A DNA stretch of 64,000 bases. Origin: Variovorax sp. OAS795. GTDB lineage: Bacteria; Pseudomonadota; Gammaproteobacteria; Burkholderiales; Burkholderiaceae_C. The position numbers were made by a program, and so were the translations under genes. The stretch covers positions 1,302,001 through 1,366,000 of the forward strand of contig NZ_JBEPOH010000001.1 of NCBI RefSeq assembly GCF_040546685.1, in the 5' to 3' direction. The notes beneath the pieces were generated by a model that was given only the letters and a program-made list of their open reading frames with translations, made no database searches and had not been told where the DNA came from. Position 1 is the first letter of the stretch. Every line of letters starts with the position of its first letter. Below are positions 28,916 through 38,003 of this stretch, one piece after another.

Positions 28916-30973
28916 GCCGGCGTGTTCTCCGGTGCCGCCTCGCTGTCGGTCAGGTCGACAGCAATGGCGATGGGGCCGGCGACTTCTTCCAGTTCCTCGT
29001 CGCCGCCTTCTTCTTTCGGCCGGGGCGCCGGCCGCGGGCGTGTCGAGGCGCTCGAGCACGGTGCCGTGCACGTCGAGGGCGATTTCATCGATCTCGCCGA
29101 GCTTCACGCGCAGCCGCGCGCCGCGCTCCTGCTGGCCGGCCACCGGGAACACGAGCGGCAGGTGGTCGGCACGCACGAGGGCGCCGTTCTGGATGTCCTT
29201 GATCACGGTGGCCTCGAGCTCGGTGATGCCTTGCTGCTCGAGGTACTTGAGCGTCCAGAAGCGTTCCATGCCGCCCTGGTAGGCGTTGTAGGTCGCGTAC
29301 GCGGCGTCGAAGCCCGAGAGGATCGAGAACAGGTCGGCGTCCTTCGGCTTGAATGGCGCCGCCAGCGCGGCGGTCTTGCCGTGGCGCGCGGCCGCGATGA
29401 TCTGCCACTGGTTCACGAGGTCGGTGTAGCGGCGCAGCGGCGAAGTGCTCCAGGCATAGCTCTTCACGCCCAGGCCCGCGTGTGGCAGGGCGCGCGTGCC
29501 CATGCGCACCTTGATGCCGGGCGCCAGGCTGGCCTGGCTGCGGTAGAGGCCCGGCACGCCGAGTTCGCCGAGCCAGCCGCCCCAGCTGCTGTTGGCCAGG
29601 ATCATGGCCTCCGACACGATCAGGTCGAGCGGCGCGCCGCGCTGGCGCGTGGTGATCTGCACCTGCTCGCTGCCCTCCGGCTCGCCGGCGTTGCCGACGA
29701 GGCGAAAGTTGTAGTCGGGCCGGTTGAAGTTCTCGGGCTTGCCGCGCACCACTTCGCGCTGGGCTTTCAGCTGCCTCGCGAGGCGGAACAGGAAGGACAG
29801 CGGAGCGCGCAGCCTTGCCGCAGCTTCGGGCGTGTTCTCGCTGGTGGACGATGCGTCCTCCAGCCAGGGCTGCGTGACGACGCAGTCGAGCTGGTCGTGC
29901 CGCAGGTTGGCCACGATGGGCACGCGTTCGAGCTTGGTCTCGGTCGATTGCAGCGCGAGCGTGGCTTCGTCGAAGCGCGCATAGAGCGACACCGCAGGGC
30001 GGTCGCCGCCTTCCAGCAGCGTGTAGGCGTTGACCACCTCGTCGGGCAGCATGGTGATCTTGTAGCCCGGCATGTAGACCGTGGACATCCGGGTGCGCGC
30101 CACCTGGTCGATGGGGCTGCCTGGCGTCAGCGCGAGGCCGGGCGCCGCGATATGGATGCCCACCGTGACGGTGCCCGTGCCGAGGCCTTGCACCGAGAGC
30201 GCGTCGTCGATTTCAGTCGTTTGCGAATCGTCGATCGAAAACGCCTCGACGCCCGCGGCAACCGGCAGGTCGTCCACGATGGCCGGCGCGGCGAGCGCCG
30301 GAAAGCCGGTGCCCTTGGGAAAGTTCTCGAACAGGAAGCGCCGCCAGTGGAACTGGTAGGGCGAATCGATGGCGCCGGCACGCTCCAGCAGTTCGAGCGG
30401 CGGGCGCTGCGTGGCGCGCGAGGCATCGACCACGGCCTTGTATTCGGGCGCGTTCTTGTCCGGCTTGAACAGGATCTTGTAGAGCTGTTCGCGAATCGGC
30501 TGCGGGCAGATGCCCTCGGCCAGCTGCCCGGCCCATTCGACGATCTGCGCCTGGACGGCTTTCTTCTTCTCGATGGCTGCGAGCGCCTGCTGCACGATGT
30601 CGGCGGGCGCCTTCTTGAAGCGCCCCTTGCCCGCGCGGCGAAAGTAGTGCGGTGCCTCGAACAGCGCGAACAGCGCGGCGGCCTGCTGCGCGAGCGTGGG
30701 CTTGTCGCTGAAATAGTCGGACGCGAGATCGCCGAAGCTGAATTCGCCCTCCGGCGCAAATTCCCAGGCGAGGTCCAGGTCCATGGCCGCCGCGAGGGCA
30801 CGCGCTTCGCCGATCAGCTCGGCCGGCGCCGGCTTTTCGAAACGCAGGACGATGTTGGCGCCCTTGACCTTGACGCGCTTCCCGGTGTCGAGCTCGACCT
30901 GCGCCGATGCTTCGGCCTCCGACAGCACGCGGCCGCCGAGGTACTTGCCGGCTTCTTCAAACAATACAAACAT
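28912..30973 (-). CDS. rnb: RNase II/R-family exoribonuclease (RNB domain), frameshifted near its 3' end
   Basis: RNB enzymes degrade RNA processively from the 3' end. From ATG 30973 the protein has a variant N-terminal OB part, a helical region, and the RNB domain beginning near residue 255 with the Asp cluster SIDDSQTTEIDDAL that binds the catalytic metal. After VLERLDTPAAGAP the frame changes into a basic, non-conserved tail and runs on into the TonB-like gene. Reading the CGGGGC at 29021-29026 with three G instead of four gives an acidic tail (PKEEGGDEELEEV and onward) ending in a TGA that overlaps the next ATG, for 686 residues in total. One extra base explains it; a sequence error is likely. 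Confidence 0.87.
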
Positions 30974-30979
30974 GCCCGG

Positions 30980-30985
30980 ATTGTC
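30980..30985 (-). promoter_or_regulatory. -10-like hexamer directly before rnb
   Basis: GACAAT on the minus strand ends 6 nt before the rnb ATG; no Shine-Dalgarno. This suggests a leaderless mRNA. Confidence 0.4.
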
Positions 30986-31040
30986 CCAGACTTGGTACGC
31001 CCCCTGGCCTGCCCGCTTCCGTGTGGGCCTGTCGGGATCT

Positions 31041-31634
31041 TCAGATGGGGTTGATGAACGCCAGCACGTCGTCGAGGTGGTTTTCCTCGAAATCGGACAG
31101 CGCGTGGTCGCCGCCCTCGATCAGCTTGATGTTGCTGTCGGGGTAGCGCGCCGAGGTTTCATGCCAGTCGAGCGCCTCGTCGCCCTTGGCGATGATGGCC
31201 AGGACGCGCTCGGGCCGCGTGAGCGCGCCGACTTCCATGGTGCGCAATTCCTGGATGTACTCGGGCCGGAAATAGAAATGCTCCGACGGGTCCTGCCACG
31301 TGGTCTGGTCGCCGATGTAGCGCGCGAGGTCGCGCGCCGGGTGCACCGCCGGATTCAGCAGCACGGTGCGGCATCGCGTCATGCCCGCCACGTAGGTCGC
31401 ATAGAAGCCTCCGAGCGATGAGCCCACCACCGCCATTGACTTGCGCGGCCAGTCCGCGATGCCCTTCATGACCATGTCGATGGCTTCCTTGGGGGAAGGC
31501 GGCAGTTGGGGGCACCACCACTGCAGGTCGGGATGGTCCCGCGCCACGCGCTGTGCCATGAGCCGCGCCTTGGTCGAACGGGGCGAGGAGCGGAATCCAT
31601 GCAGGTACAACAGATGAGTGGTATGCGAGTCCAT
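31041..31634 (-). CDS. YqiA/UPF0227-family alpha/beta-hydrolase (esterase)
   Basis: A 197-residue serine hydrolase. Near the N-terminus it has LLYLHGFRSSPRSTKA (oxyanion region); the nucleophile elbow is GSSLGGFYA near residue 70; the catalytic His is in GGDHALSDFE near the C-terminus, and an Asp lies in AKGDEALDW. The HGFxSSP...KA pattern is typical of YqiA-like esterases. The natural substrate is unknown. ATG 31634 is selected; the open frame extends much further upstream but without homology-like sequence. It lies 67 nt upstream of rnb on the same strand. Confidence 0.88.
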   Translation of the reverse strand: MDSHTTHLLYLHGFRSSPRSTKARLMAQRVARDHPDLQWWCPQLPPSPKEAIDMVMKGIADWPRKSMAVVGSSLGGFYATYVAGMTRCRTVLLNPAVHPARDLARYIGDQTTWQDPSEHFYFRPEYIQELRTMEVGALTRPERVLAIIAKGDEALDWHETSARYPDSNIKLIEGGDHALSDFEENHLDDVLAFINPI

Positions 31635-31988
31635 GCGTGGTGGAGACTGAAGGTGATGCGATCGACGCAACTCCCTCATCGAAGGAGCCGGGTAATTTTG
31701 CATGACGTCCGTGCGCGCGAGGCGCCATGCGCAACGGAAGGCTTCGGTATGCGGACTTTTTGCCCGAACCCGGCGTACCACCGTGACTTGCTGAACGCGG
31801 GCAATTCGTCGCCCGATCCGCTCGATGTTTGCCTGGGGAAATCCAAAGTATTCAATCGGGATCGCAGCGCTTTCAGCCGGGCCGCCCGGGGGAAATGGGA
31901 AGACAGCCGCAGTCTGGCGGCCCGCAGGGGCCTCAACATCCCATGAAAGCGGGAGCTTCAGCGACCTTTTTACCTCCCGCCGAGGCTT
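31635..31988. other. Intergenic region between esterase (-) and response regulator (+)
   Basis: This 354-bp divergent region has no convincing gene. Open frames crossing it on both strands are GC-driven extensions of the neighbours. The one structured element is an inverted repeat GCGGGAG (31949-31955) and CTCCCGC (31974-31980), which ends 8 nt before the regulator ATG and could act as an operator or RNA hairpin. No clear -35/-10 pair was found. Confidence 0.5.
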
Positions 31989-32726
31989 ATGCTCACGCCC
32001 ATGAACATCGAGGCTCTGGATGCGGGAACCACACGCCGTTGGGGCGTGCTCGTCGTCGAGGACGACAGCCGCGCGCGCGCCTTCTTCGAAGCCAGCGTGC
32101 AGCGCAGCCCCAGCCTGTTCTGGCTCGGAAGCGCCGGCACCGTGACCGAGGCGCTGGCCTGGCTGGCCCAGACCGCCACCATTCCGGACGTTCTGCTGGT
32201 CGACCTGGGCATGCCCGACGGCAGCGGACTGGACGTGATCCGCGAGGCCGTGGCGCGTTTTCCCGGCTGCGAGCCGCTGGTGATCTCCGTATTCGGGGAC
32301 GAAGAGAACGTGCTCTCCAGCATCGAGGCCGGCGCCGTGGGCTACATCCACAAGGACGCTGCGCCCGAGGACATCGCGCAGACCATCGTCGAGATGAAGG
32401 CCGGCGCATCGCCCATCTCGCCGATGATTGCGCGGCGGGTGCTTGCCAAGTACCGCAGCCTGCAGCTGGCCGGCACGCCTGCCGCCGCCACACCCGAGGC
32501 AGCCGCCGACAACGCGGCGCCGAGCCTGCTTTCCGCGCGCGAGCACGAGGTGCTCACGCTCATCGCGCGCGGGTTCTCCTACGCGGAAATTGCACGGCTC
32601 AAGGGGCTGAGCGTCCACACGGTGCAGACGCACATCAAGAATCTCTACGGCAAGCTGGCGGTGCACTCCAAGAGCGAGGCCGTGTTCGAAGCCACGCGGC
32701 TCGGCCTGCTGTCCCACCCGGGCTGA
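31989..32726 (+). CDS. LuxR/NarL-type response regulator
   Basis: A 245-residue two-component regulator. The receiver domain (about 17-130) has the acidic pair in VVEDDSR and the phospho-acceptor Asp in LLVDLGMPDGSG near residue 75, with Ser/Lys switch residues (VISVF, HKDAAPED). An Ala/Pro-rich linker (about 158-175) leads to the LuxR helix-turn-helix, LSAREHEVLTLIARGFSYAEIA through SVHTVQTHIKNLYGKL. ATG 32001 (MNIEAL) is an alternative start. The cognate membrane kinase gene begins 5 nt after its stop. The signal and targets are unknown. Confidence 0.93.
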   Translation: MLTPMNIEALDAGTTRRWGVLVVEDDSRARAFFEASVQRSPSLFWLGSAGTVTEALAWLAQTATIPDVLLVDLGMPDGSGLDVIREAVARFPGCEPLVISVFGDEENVLSSIEAGAVGYIHKDAAPEDIAQTIVEMKAGASPISPMIARRVLAKYRSLQLAGTPAAATPEAAADNAAPSLLSAREHEVLTLIARGFSYAEIARLKGLSVHTVQTHIKNLYGKLAVHSKSEAVFEATRLGLLSHPG

Positions 32727-32731
32727 GCGGC

Positions 32732-34588
32732 GTGGCCGGGCGATCGTTCGCAAGCCCGGGAAGGGCTTTTCTCGCGCTGTGTTTCGCGGTGCTTCTGATG
32801 GCGGTTGCCGCTGCCGTTGGCGCCGCACCGGCGGATACGCCCATCGAGCTGCGGCGAGGCACCGTCACGACGACGATCGATGGCGTGACTGAAAAAGCGC
32901 CCGTCGAGCTGTCCTACCACTGGGACCGCCAGCACGCCGGACGCCCTGGCCTTGCCGAGTTCGACCTGCCGTTCACGCTCGCGTCCGAGCCTGCGACGCC
33001 CTGGGGCATCTTCATTCCGCGCGCCGGCAACGTGCTCGAGGTGCGCCTCGACGGCGCGTTGCTGCAGGTCTACGGGGACCTGGCACGGGGCAACGGCGCC
33101 GACTACGCCAAGGCCCCGATCTACGTGCCGGTTCCGGGGCACTTGCTGAAGGCGGGCGACAACCGCCTGCAGATCCGCATCCGCGCCGACAGCGCCCGCC
33201 GGGCCGGGCTTTCCCGCGTGACCATCGGACCCGCGACGCCGGTGCGCACCGAGCTGTTCGAGAGTGCCTATGCCTGGCGCTTCACCGGCTCGGTGCTCCT
33301 GACCGCCTTCAGCCTCATCGTCGGCGGCATCGCGCTGGCCCTGTGGCTCACGCAGGTCGATGCCGGTGCCCCGGGCAGCGGGCGGCGCGACGGTGTGTAT
33401 TTCTGGGCTGCGCTGGCCGAATTCTGCTGGGCGCTGCGAGTGGCCGACGGCGTGATCGCCGAGCCGCCGCTGCCCTGGCCGGCCTGGGGCGTGCTCATGG
33501 CCGCCTGCTACGCTGGCTGGGCCGCTTCCGCCATGATGTTCTGCTATCACCTCGCGAATTGGGAAAGCAGCGCCCGCATGCGCTGGCTTCGCTGGCCCGT
33601 GGCCTCGGTGGTGGCGGGAACGATCGCCGCGAGCGCGATGGCGCTGTACCGCGAAGAGCCGTATTGGCTCACTGGCTGGCTGGCCGCGGAGATCGTGTTC
33701 ATTGCCTTGTTCGTCGGCGCTTTTGCCGTGGCCACGATCGTGCAGCCGAACACAGGGCGGCTGCTGGTGGCGGCCGCCGCGCTGGTGACACTGGGTTTCG
33801 GCACCCGCGACTGGCTGGTGATCCGCCTGAGCGATGCCTACGGCGAGACCACCTGGGTGCGGTATTCGTCGGTGTTCTTCGGCATTGCGCTGCTTCTGAT
33901 CGTGCTGCAGCGCTTCCGGGCAGCCACCATCGAAGCGCGGGGCTGGGTCGCCACGCTGGCCGAGCGCGTGGCGCAGCGCGAGCGCGAACTCGCGTCCACC
34001 TTCGCGGCGCTGGAGCAGGTGGCGCGCGACCAGGCCCGCACCCACGAGCGCGAGCGCATCCTGCGCGACATGCACGATGGCGTGGGCTCGCACATCAGCT
34101 CGGCCATCCGGCAACTGCAGTCGGGGCAGGCGAGTTCCGACGAGCTGCTGCGCACGCTGCGCGACTCGCTGGACAGGCTCAAGCTGTCGATCGATTCCAT
34201 CCACCTCCCGCCAGGCGACGTCGGTGCGCTGCTGGCGGCCTTGCGCTACCGGCTGGAGCCGCGGCTCGCGGCTGCCGGCATCCGCCTGGAGTGGGCCGTG
34301 GACGAGGTGCCCACCGTGAAGCGCCTCGACGCGCAGGGCATGCGGCAACTGCAGTTCCTGCTGTTCGAGGCCATTTCGAATGTGCTTCAGCATGCCCACG
34401 CGAAATCCCTGCGCATCGAGGCGGACGCGCCAGCGGGTGCGGTGCATCTGCGGGTGATCGACGATGGACAAGGCTTCGATGCATCGCGGGTGCCCAGGGC
34501 GCTTTTGGAGCGCGCGGCCGCGGTCGGCGTACAGCTTGCGCTCGAAAGCCGACCGGGGCGCACGGTCGTTCAGCTCGGGTTCGGCTGA
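32732..34588 (+). CDS. Membrane sensor histidine kinase (HisKA_3/NarX-type catalytic part)
   Basis: A 618-residue kinase, partner of the preceding regulator. GTG 32732 gives a signal peptide-like N-terminus cut near AVGAAPADTP. Residues about 35-175 form a beta-rich extracytoplasmic domain; about seven membrane helices follow (about 185-400), resembling the 7TMR-DISM layout. A short coiled coil leads to the dimerisation motif RDMHDGVGSHISS with His448 as phospho-acceptor. The ATPase domain has the N box EAISNVLQHA and the G box DDGQGFD. The second Gly box is weak, as often in this class. It may sense a carbohydrate-like or envelope ligand, but this is inference from architecture only. Confidence 0.88.
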   Translation: MAGRSFASPGRAFLALCFAVLLMAVAAAVGAAPADTPIELRRGTVTTTIDGVTEKAPVELSYHWDRQHAGRPGLAEFDLPFTLASEPATPWGIFIPRAGNVLEVRLDGALLQVYGDLARGNGADYAKAPIYVPVPGHLLKAGDNRLQIRIRADSARRAGLSRVTIGPATPVRTELFESAYAWRFTGSVLLTAFSLIVGGIALALWLTQVDAGAPGSGRRDGVYFWAALAEFCWALRVADGVIAEPPLPWPAWGVLMAACYAGWAASAMMFCYHLANWESSARMRWLRWPVASVVAGTIAASAMALYREEPYWLTGWLAAEIVFIALFVGAFAVATIVQPNTGRLLVAAAALVTLGFGTRDWLVIRLSDAYGETTWVRYSSVFFGIALLLIVLQRFRAATIEARGWVATLAERVAQRERELASTFAALEQVARDQARTHERERILRDMHDGVGSHISSAIRQLQSGQASSDELLRTLRDSLDRLKLSIDSIHLPPGDVGALLAALRYRLEPRLAAAGIRLEWAVDEVPTVKRLDAQGMRQLQFLLFEAISNVLQHAHAKSLRIEADAPAGAVHLRVIDDGQGFDASRVPRALLERAAAVGVQLALESRPGRTVVQLGFG

Positions 34589-34606
34589 AATGCCCCTTGG
34601 GGCGCG

Positions 34607-34612
34607 GATAAT
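34607..34612 (+). promoter_or_regulatory. -10-like hexamer directly before rodA
   Basis: GATAAT ends 8 nt before the rodA ATG; the 8 nt (CCGCCCCC) contain no Shine-Dalgarno. This is consistent with a leaderless transcript separate from the kinase operon. Confidence 0.45.
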
Positions 34613-34620
34613 CCGCCCCC

Positions 34621-35778
34621 ATGTCCGCCGTGTTCAACCAGCCCTCCCTGGCGCGCCGTGTCGCGCCCATCTTCCAGGGCTTCGACGGCTTCCTGGCTTT
34701 TGCCGTCCTGCTGCTGGCCTTTGCCGGGCTGCTCACCATGTATTCGTCGGGCTATGACCACGGCTCGCGCTTCTCCGACCATGGCCGCAACATGCTGCTG
34801 GCCGGCTTCATCATGTTCGTGGTGGCCCAGGTGCCGCCGCAGCGGCTGATGATCTTCGCGGTGCCGCTCTATGCGACGGGGGTGGCGCTGCTGGTGGCGG
34901 TGGCGCTCTTCGGCATCACCAAGAAGGGTGCCACCCGATGGATCAACATCGGCGTGGTGATCCAGCCCAGCGAGATCCTCAAGATCGCGATGCCGCTGAT
35001 GCTGGCCTGGTGGTTCCAGCGCCGGGAAGGGCAGTTGCGGCCGCTCGATTTCGTGGTGGCCACGGTGCTGCTGGCGGTGCCGGTCGGGCTCATCATGAAG
35101 CAGCCGGACCTGGGCACGTCCTTGCTGGTGCTCGCGGCCGGCATGGCGGTCATCTTTTTTGCCGGGCTGTCGTGGAAGCTGATCGTGCCGCCGGTGGTGC
35201 TGGGCGCGATCGCAGTGACGCTGATCGTCGGCTTCGAGTCGCAGCTGTGCGCCGACGGGGTCGACTGGCGCGTGCTGCACGACTACCAGAAACAGCGCGT
35301 GTGCACGCTGCTCGACCCGAGCAAGGACCCGCTCGGCAAGGGCTTCCACATCATCCAGGGAATGATTGCCATCGGCTCGGGCGGCATGGGCGGCAAGGGC
35401 TTCATGCAGGGCACCCAGACGCACCTCGAATTCATTCCCGAGCGCACCACCGACTTCATCTTCGCGGCGTATTCCGAGGAGTTCGGCCTGGTCGGCAACC
35501 TCGCGCTGATCGCGGCCTTCATCCTGCTGATCTTCCGCGGGCTGGCCATCGCGGCCAACGCCACGACGCTGTTCTCGCGGCTGCTGGCGGGGGCGGTGAC
35601 AATGATTTTCTTCACCTACGCCTTCGTCAACATGGGCATGGTGAGCGGCATCCTGCCCGTGGTGGGCGTGCCGCTGCCGTTCATCAGCTACGGCGGCACC
35701 GCCATGGTCACGCTGGGACTGGGCCTGGGCATCCTGATGTCGATCGCCAGGGCGCGCAAGCTCGCCGCGCAAAACTAG
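34621..35778 (+). CDS. rodA: Rod shape-determining peptidoglycan polymerase RodA
   Basis: RodA is the SEDS glycosyltransferase of the elongation complex, working with PBP2 and MreBCD. The 385-residue product has about ten membrane helices and the family signatures KKGATRWINIG, QPSEILKIAMPL, KQPDLGTSLLVL, GKGFMQGTQTHLEFIPERTTDF and the C-terminal PLPFISYGGTAMVT. mrdA/PBP2 would normally be adjacent upstream; here a two-component system lies there instead, so mreBCD-mrdA is probably elsewhere. Its shadow frames are long but have no family features. Confidence 0.95.
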   Translation: MSAVFNQPSLARRVAPIFQGFDGFLAFAVLLLAFAGLLTMYSSGYDHGSRFSDHGRNMLLAGFIMFVVAQVPPQRLMIFAVPLYATGVALLVAVALFGITKKGATRWINIGVVIQPSEILKIAMPLMLAWWFQRREGQLRPLDFVVATVLLAVPVGLIMKQPDLGTSLLVLAAGMAVIFFAGLSWKLIVPPVVLGAIAVTLIVGFESQLCADGVDWRVLHDYQKQRVCTLLDPSKDPLGKGFHIIQGMIAIGSGGMGGKGFMQGTQTHLEFIPERTTDFIFAAYSEEFGLVGNLALIAAFILLIFRGLAIAANATTLFSRLLAGAVTMIFFTYAFVNMGMVSGILPVVGVPLPFISYGGTAMVTLGLGLGILMSIARARKLAAQN

Positions 35779-35805
35779 CGCCGTACGCAAAGCGCGGGGG
35801 CGAGC

Positions 35806-35811
35806 AATAAT
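35806..35811 (+). promoter_or_regulatory. -10-like hexamer directly before tldD
   Basis: AATAAT ends 6 nt before the tldD ATG, with no Shine-Dalgarno; a leaderless start is likely. Confidence 0.45.
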
Positions 35812-35817
35812 CCCTTC

Positions 35818-37278
35818 ATGATCTCTCGCGAACCCACCATCGAGCGCCTGGCCACGGCGCAGCAGCTTCTTCTCACGCCTTTCGGCCTCGACGAATCGCA
35901 CCTGGGCAAGGCCCTGGCCGAGATCACCGCGCACAAGGTGGACGACGCCGACCTGTACTTCCAGTACACGCGCAGCGAAGGCTGGAGCCTCGAAGAAGGC
36001 ATCGTCAAGACGGGCAGCTTCAGCATCGACCAGGGCGTCGGCGTGCGTGCGGTCAGCGGCGAGAAGACCGCCTTTGCCTATTCGGACGACATTTCCGAGG
36101 CGTCGCTGCTCGATGCGGCGCGCACGGTGCGCTCCATTTCGTCCGCGGGCCGCACCGGCCGCGTGAAGACGGCAACGCGCAAGATCGCATCGAGCCGGTC
36201 GCTCTACAGCGGCATCGACCCCATTTCCACGCTCGACAGCACGGCCAAGGTCAAGCTGCTCGAAAAGGTCGAGAAGCTCGCCCGCTCGCGCGACCCGCGC
36301 GTGGCCCAGGTGATGGCGGGCCTGGCGAGCGAATACGACGTGGTGCTGGTGGCGCGCGCCGACGGCACGCTCGCAGCCGACGTGCGGCCGCTGGTGCGCC
36401 TGTCGGTCACGGTGATCGCCGAGCAGAACGGCCGGCGCGAGGTGGGTTCGGGCGGCGGCGGCGGGCGCTTCGGCCTGGCCTACTTCACCGACGAGCAGAT
36501 CGCCGATTACGTCGACCATGCGGTGAAGGCCGCGCTGACCAACCTCGAGGCGCGTCCGGCACCGGCCGGCGAAATGACCGTGGTGCTCGGATCCGGCTGG
36601 CCCGGCATCCTGCTGCACGAGGCCATCGGCCACGGCCTGGAGGGCGACTTCAACCGCAAGGGCTCCAGTGCGTTCTCGGGCCGCATCGGCCAGCGCGTGG
36701 CGGCCAAGGGCGTCACGGTGCTCGACGACGGCACCATCGCCGACCGCCGCGGCTCGCTCAACGTGGACGACGAAGGCAACGCAAGCCAGCGCAACGTGCT
36801 CATCGAGAACGGCATCCTCAAGGGCTACATCCAGGACTCGCTCAACGCGCGCCTCATGAAGGTCAAGCCCACGGGCAATGGCCGCCGAGAGAGCTACGCC
36901 CACGTGCCGATGCCGCGCATGACCAACACCTACATGCTGGGCGGCGACAAGGACCCGAAGGAAATCGTTGCCAGCATTAAAAAGGGCCTCTACGCCACCA
37001 ACTTCGGCGGCGGACAGGTCGACATCACGAGCGGCAAGTTCGTGTTCTCCGCAAGCGAGGCCTATTGGGTCGAGAACGGCAAGGTCCAGTACCCGGTGAA
37101 GGGCGCGACCATCGTGGGCAACGGCCCCGACGCGCTCACCCGCGTGACCATGATCGGCAACGACATGGCGCTCGACTCCGGCGTGGGCACCTGTGGCAAG
37201 GAAGGCCAGAGCGTGCCCGTCGGCGTGGGCCAGCCCACCCTGCGCATCGATGGTTTGACCGTAGGCGGAACCGCCTGA
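35818..37278 (+). CDS. tldD: Metalloprotease TldD
   Basis: TldD with TldE forms a heterodimeric zinc protease that trims unfolded peptides and matures some modified peptides. The 486-residue product has the N-terminal beta domain (RSEGWSLEEGIVKTGSFS) and the zinc motif HEAIGHGLEGD near residue 267, followed by RGSLNVDDEGN and SYAHVPMPRMTN. A third ligand Cys is in SGVGTCGKEGQSVPVG near the C-terminus. tldE/pmbA is not in this window. A short inverted repeat (GAGCTT/AAGCTC, 37279-37293) follows the stop. Confidence 0.96.
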   Translation: MISREPTIERLATAQQLLLTPFGLDESHLGKALAEITAHKVDDADLYFQYTRSEGWSLEEGIVKTGSFSIDQGVGVRAVSGEKTAFAYSDDISEASLLDAARTVRSISSAGRTGRVKTATRKIASSRSLYSGIDPISTLDSTAKVKLLEKVEKLARSRDPRVAQVMAGLASEYDVVLVARADGTLAADVRPLVRLSVTVIAEQNGRREVGSGGGGGRFGLAYFTDEQIADYVDHAVKAALTNLEARPAPAGEMTVVLGSGWPGILLHEAIGHGLEGDFNRKGSSAFSGRIGQRVAAKGVTVLDDGTIADRRGSLNVDDEGNASQRNVLIENGILKGYIQDSLNARLMKVKPTGNGRRESYAHVPMPRMTNTYMLGGDKDPKEIVASIKKGLYATNFGGGQVDITSGKFVFSASEAYWVENGKVQYPVKGATIVGNGPDALTRVTMIGNDMALDSGVGTCGKEGQSVPVGVGQPTLRIDGLTVGGTA

Positions 37279-37324
37279 GAGCTTGCTAAGCTCGCTCCTC
37301 GAATTTTTACAAAGAGGAGCTTCG

Positions 37325-37870
37325 ATGAGGATCAGGATCAATTCGTCCGCGCCCCTGTGGGCTGCGGCTGCCGCCGTGGCCGTGCTGGCAACGGCCGGCT
37401 GTGCATCGCGCGGCGGTTCGGGCGGCACCCAGGCCGCGCCCGCGCCCGCTGCCGCAGCTACAGCACCCGCGGCACCGGCCCGTGGCGGCGTGAAGGCCGG
37501 CATGGACGCCCAGGGCAACGTGATCGATTCCTCCAAGGTCGAAGCCGGCAGCGGCCGCACCATCAAGGGCCTGAACGGGTACGAAGGCGAGATCACCGGC
37601 AATCCGGCGCGCAACAGCAGGTTCAGCCGGTTGCAGATCGGCATGAGCGCCAGGCAGGTCACCGACCTTGCCGGCCCGCCGACCGACCAGGGCGCCTACG
37701 TCACGGGCAAGGCCTTCATCCCGTTCTATTTCGGCAGCGACCGCCATCGTTTCGAGATGACCTACAAGGGCCAGGGACGCCTGGTGTTCGCGGGTGGCGG
37801 CATGGGCGACTACTCGGGCGGCAACCTGATCTGGATCATCCACAACCCCAACGAATCCGGCTACCGCTGA
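37325..37870 (+). CDS. Lipoprotein with BamE/SmpA-like domain
   Basis: A 181-residue protein with a signal peptide ending in a lipobox (LATAGC, Cys at residue 26), so it should be lipid-anchored; an Ala/Pro-rich linker follows (about 35-55). The C-terminal part has FSRLQIGMSARQVTDLAGPP, the helix-turn pattern of the BamE/SmpA fold, then Phe/Tyr-rich strands. GAGGAG lies 5 nt ahead of ATG 37325. Its role is uncertain: BamE family members help outer-membrane protein assembly, but this one is diverged. A terminator follows within 10 nt. Confidence 0.8.
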   Translation: MRIRINSSAPLWAAAAAVAVLATAGCASRGGSGGTQAAPAPAAAATAPAAPARGGVKAGMDAQGNVIDSSKVEAGSGRTIKGLNGYEGEITGNPARNSRFSRLQIGMSARQVTDLAGPPTDQGAYVTGKAFIPFYFGSDRHRFEMTYKGQGRLVFAGGGMGDYSGGNLIWIIHNPNESGYR

Positions 37871-37875
37871 CCGTC

Positions 37876-37907
37876 GGAAGCCCGGCATTTGCGGGGCTTC
37901 CTGTTTT
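37876..37907 (+). terminator. Intrinsic terminator after the lipoprotein gene
   Basis: GGAAGCCC (37876-37883) pairs with GGGCTTCC (37894-37901) around a short loop with extra G-C pairing, followed by TGTTTT. It ends the lipoprotein transcript just before the aroG leader promoter. Confidence 0.75.
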
Positions 37908-37910
37908 CCG

Positions 37911-37919
37911 TGCTACATT
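37911..37919 (+). promoter_or_regulatory. Candidate extended -10 promoter for the aroG leader
   Basis: TGCTACATT is an extended -10 (TG, one base, TACATT) ending 9 nt before the leader-peptide ATG (37929). It lies between the upstream terminator and the attenuator, the only gap available. No Shine-Dalgarno precedes the leader peptide, so its translation would be leaderless or nearly so. Confidence 0.5.
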
Positions 37920-37928
37920 TCGGCCCAC

Positions 37929-38003
37929 ATGTCCGCCCTCCGCGCTTATTTTTTTGCTTTCTTTTGGTTCCCGGTTTCCGGCGGACGAGAGGCGAGCGCG
38001 TAA
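37929..38003 (+). CDS. Aromatic-rich leader peptide of the DAHP synthase attenuator
   Basis: A 24-residue peptide, too short for usual gene finders: residues 6-15 are AYFFAFFWFP, so eight consecutive codons (37947-37970) include one Tyr, five Phe and one Trp. This closely resembles the E. coli pheL leader (FFFAFFFTFP). Its codons lie between RNA segments 1 and 2 of the downstream attenuator. It is read as a sensor of charged tRNA-Phe, possibly also tRNA-Tyr and tRNA-Trp: a stalled ribosome here would permit transcription of the DAHP synthase gene. Translation has not been shown; the inference rests on codon content, position and RNA pairing together. Confidence 0.85.
   Translation: MSALRAYFFAFFWFPVSGGREASA

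Noticed and set aside
28064..30973. A single 969-residue ORF fusing an RNB exonuclease to a TonB-like protein
   Set aside because: One extra base in a G run explains the joining; in the corrected frame RNB ends in a TGA overlapping the next ATG, a normal operon junction, and the intervening basic tail looks like out-of-frame GC-rich sequence.
28061..31054. A 997-residue open frame on the + strand
   Set aside because: It runs antisense to rnb and the TonB-like gene, has the His/Arg/Gly-rich composition of antisense GC-rich frames, and shows no domain or motif.
34570..37662. A 1030-residue open frame on the - strand opposite rodA and tldD
   Set aside because: It is a shadow frame: rodA and tldD have complete family motifs on the other strand, and this frame has none.
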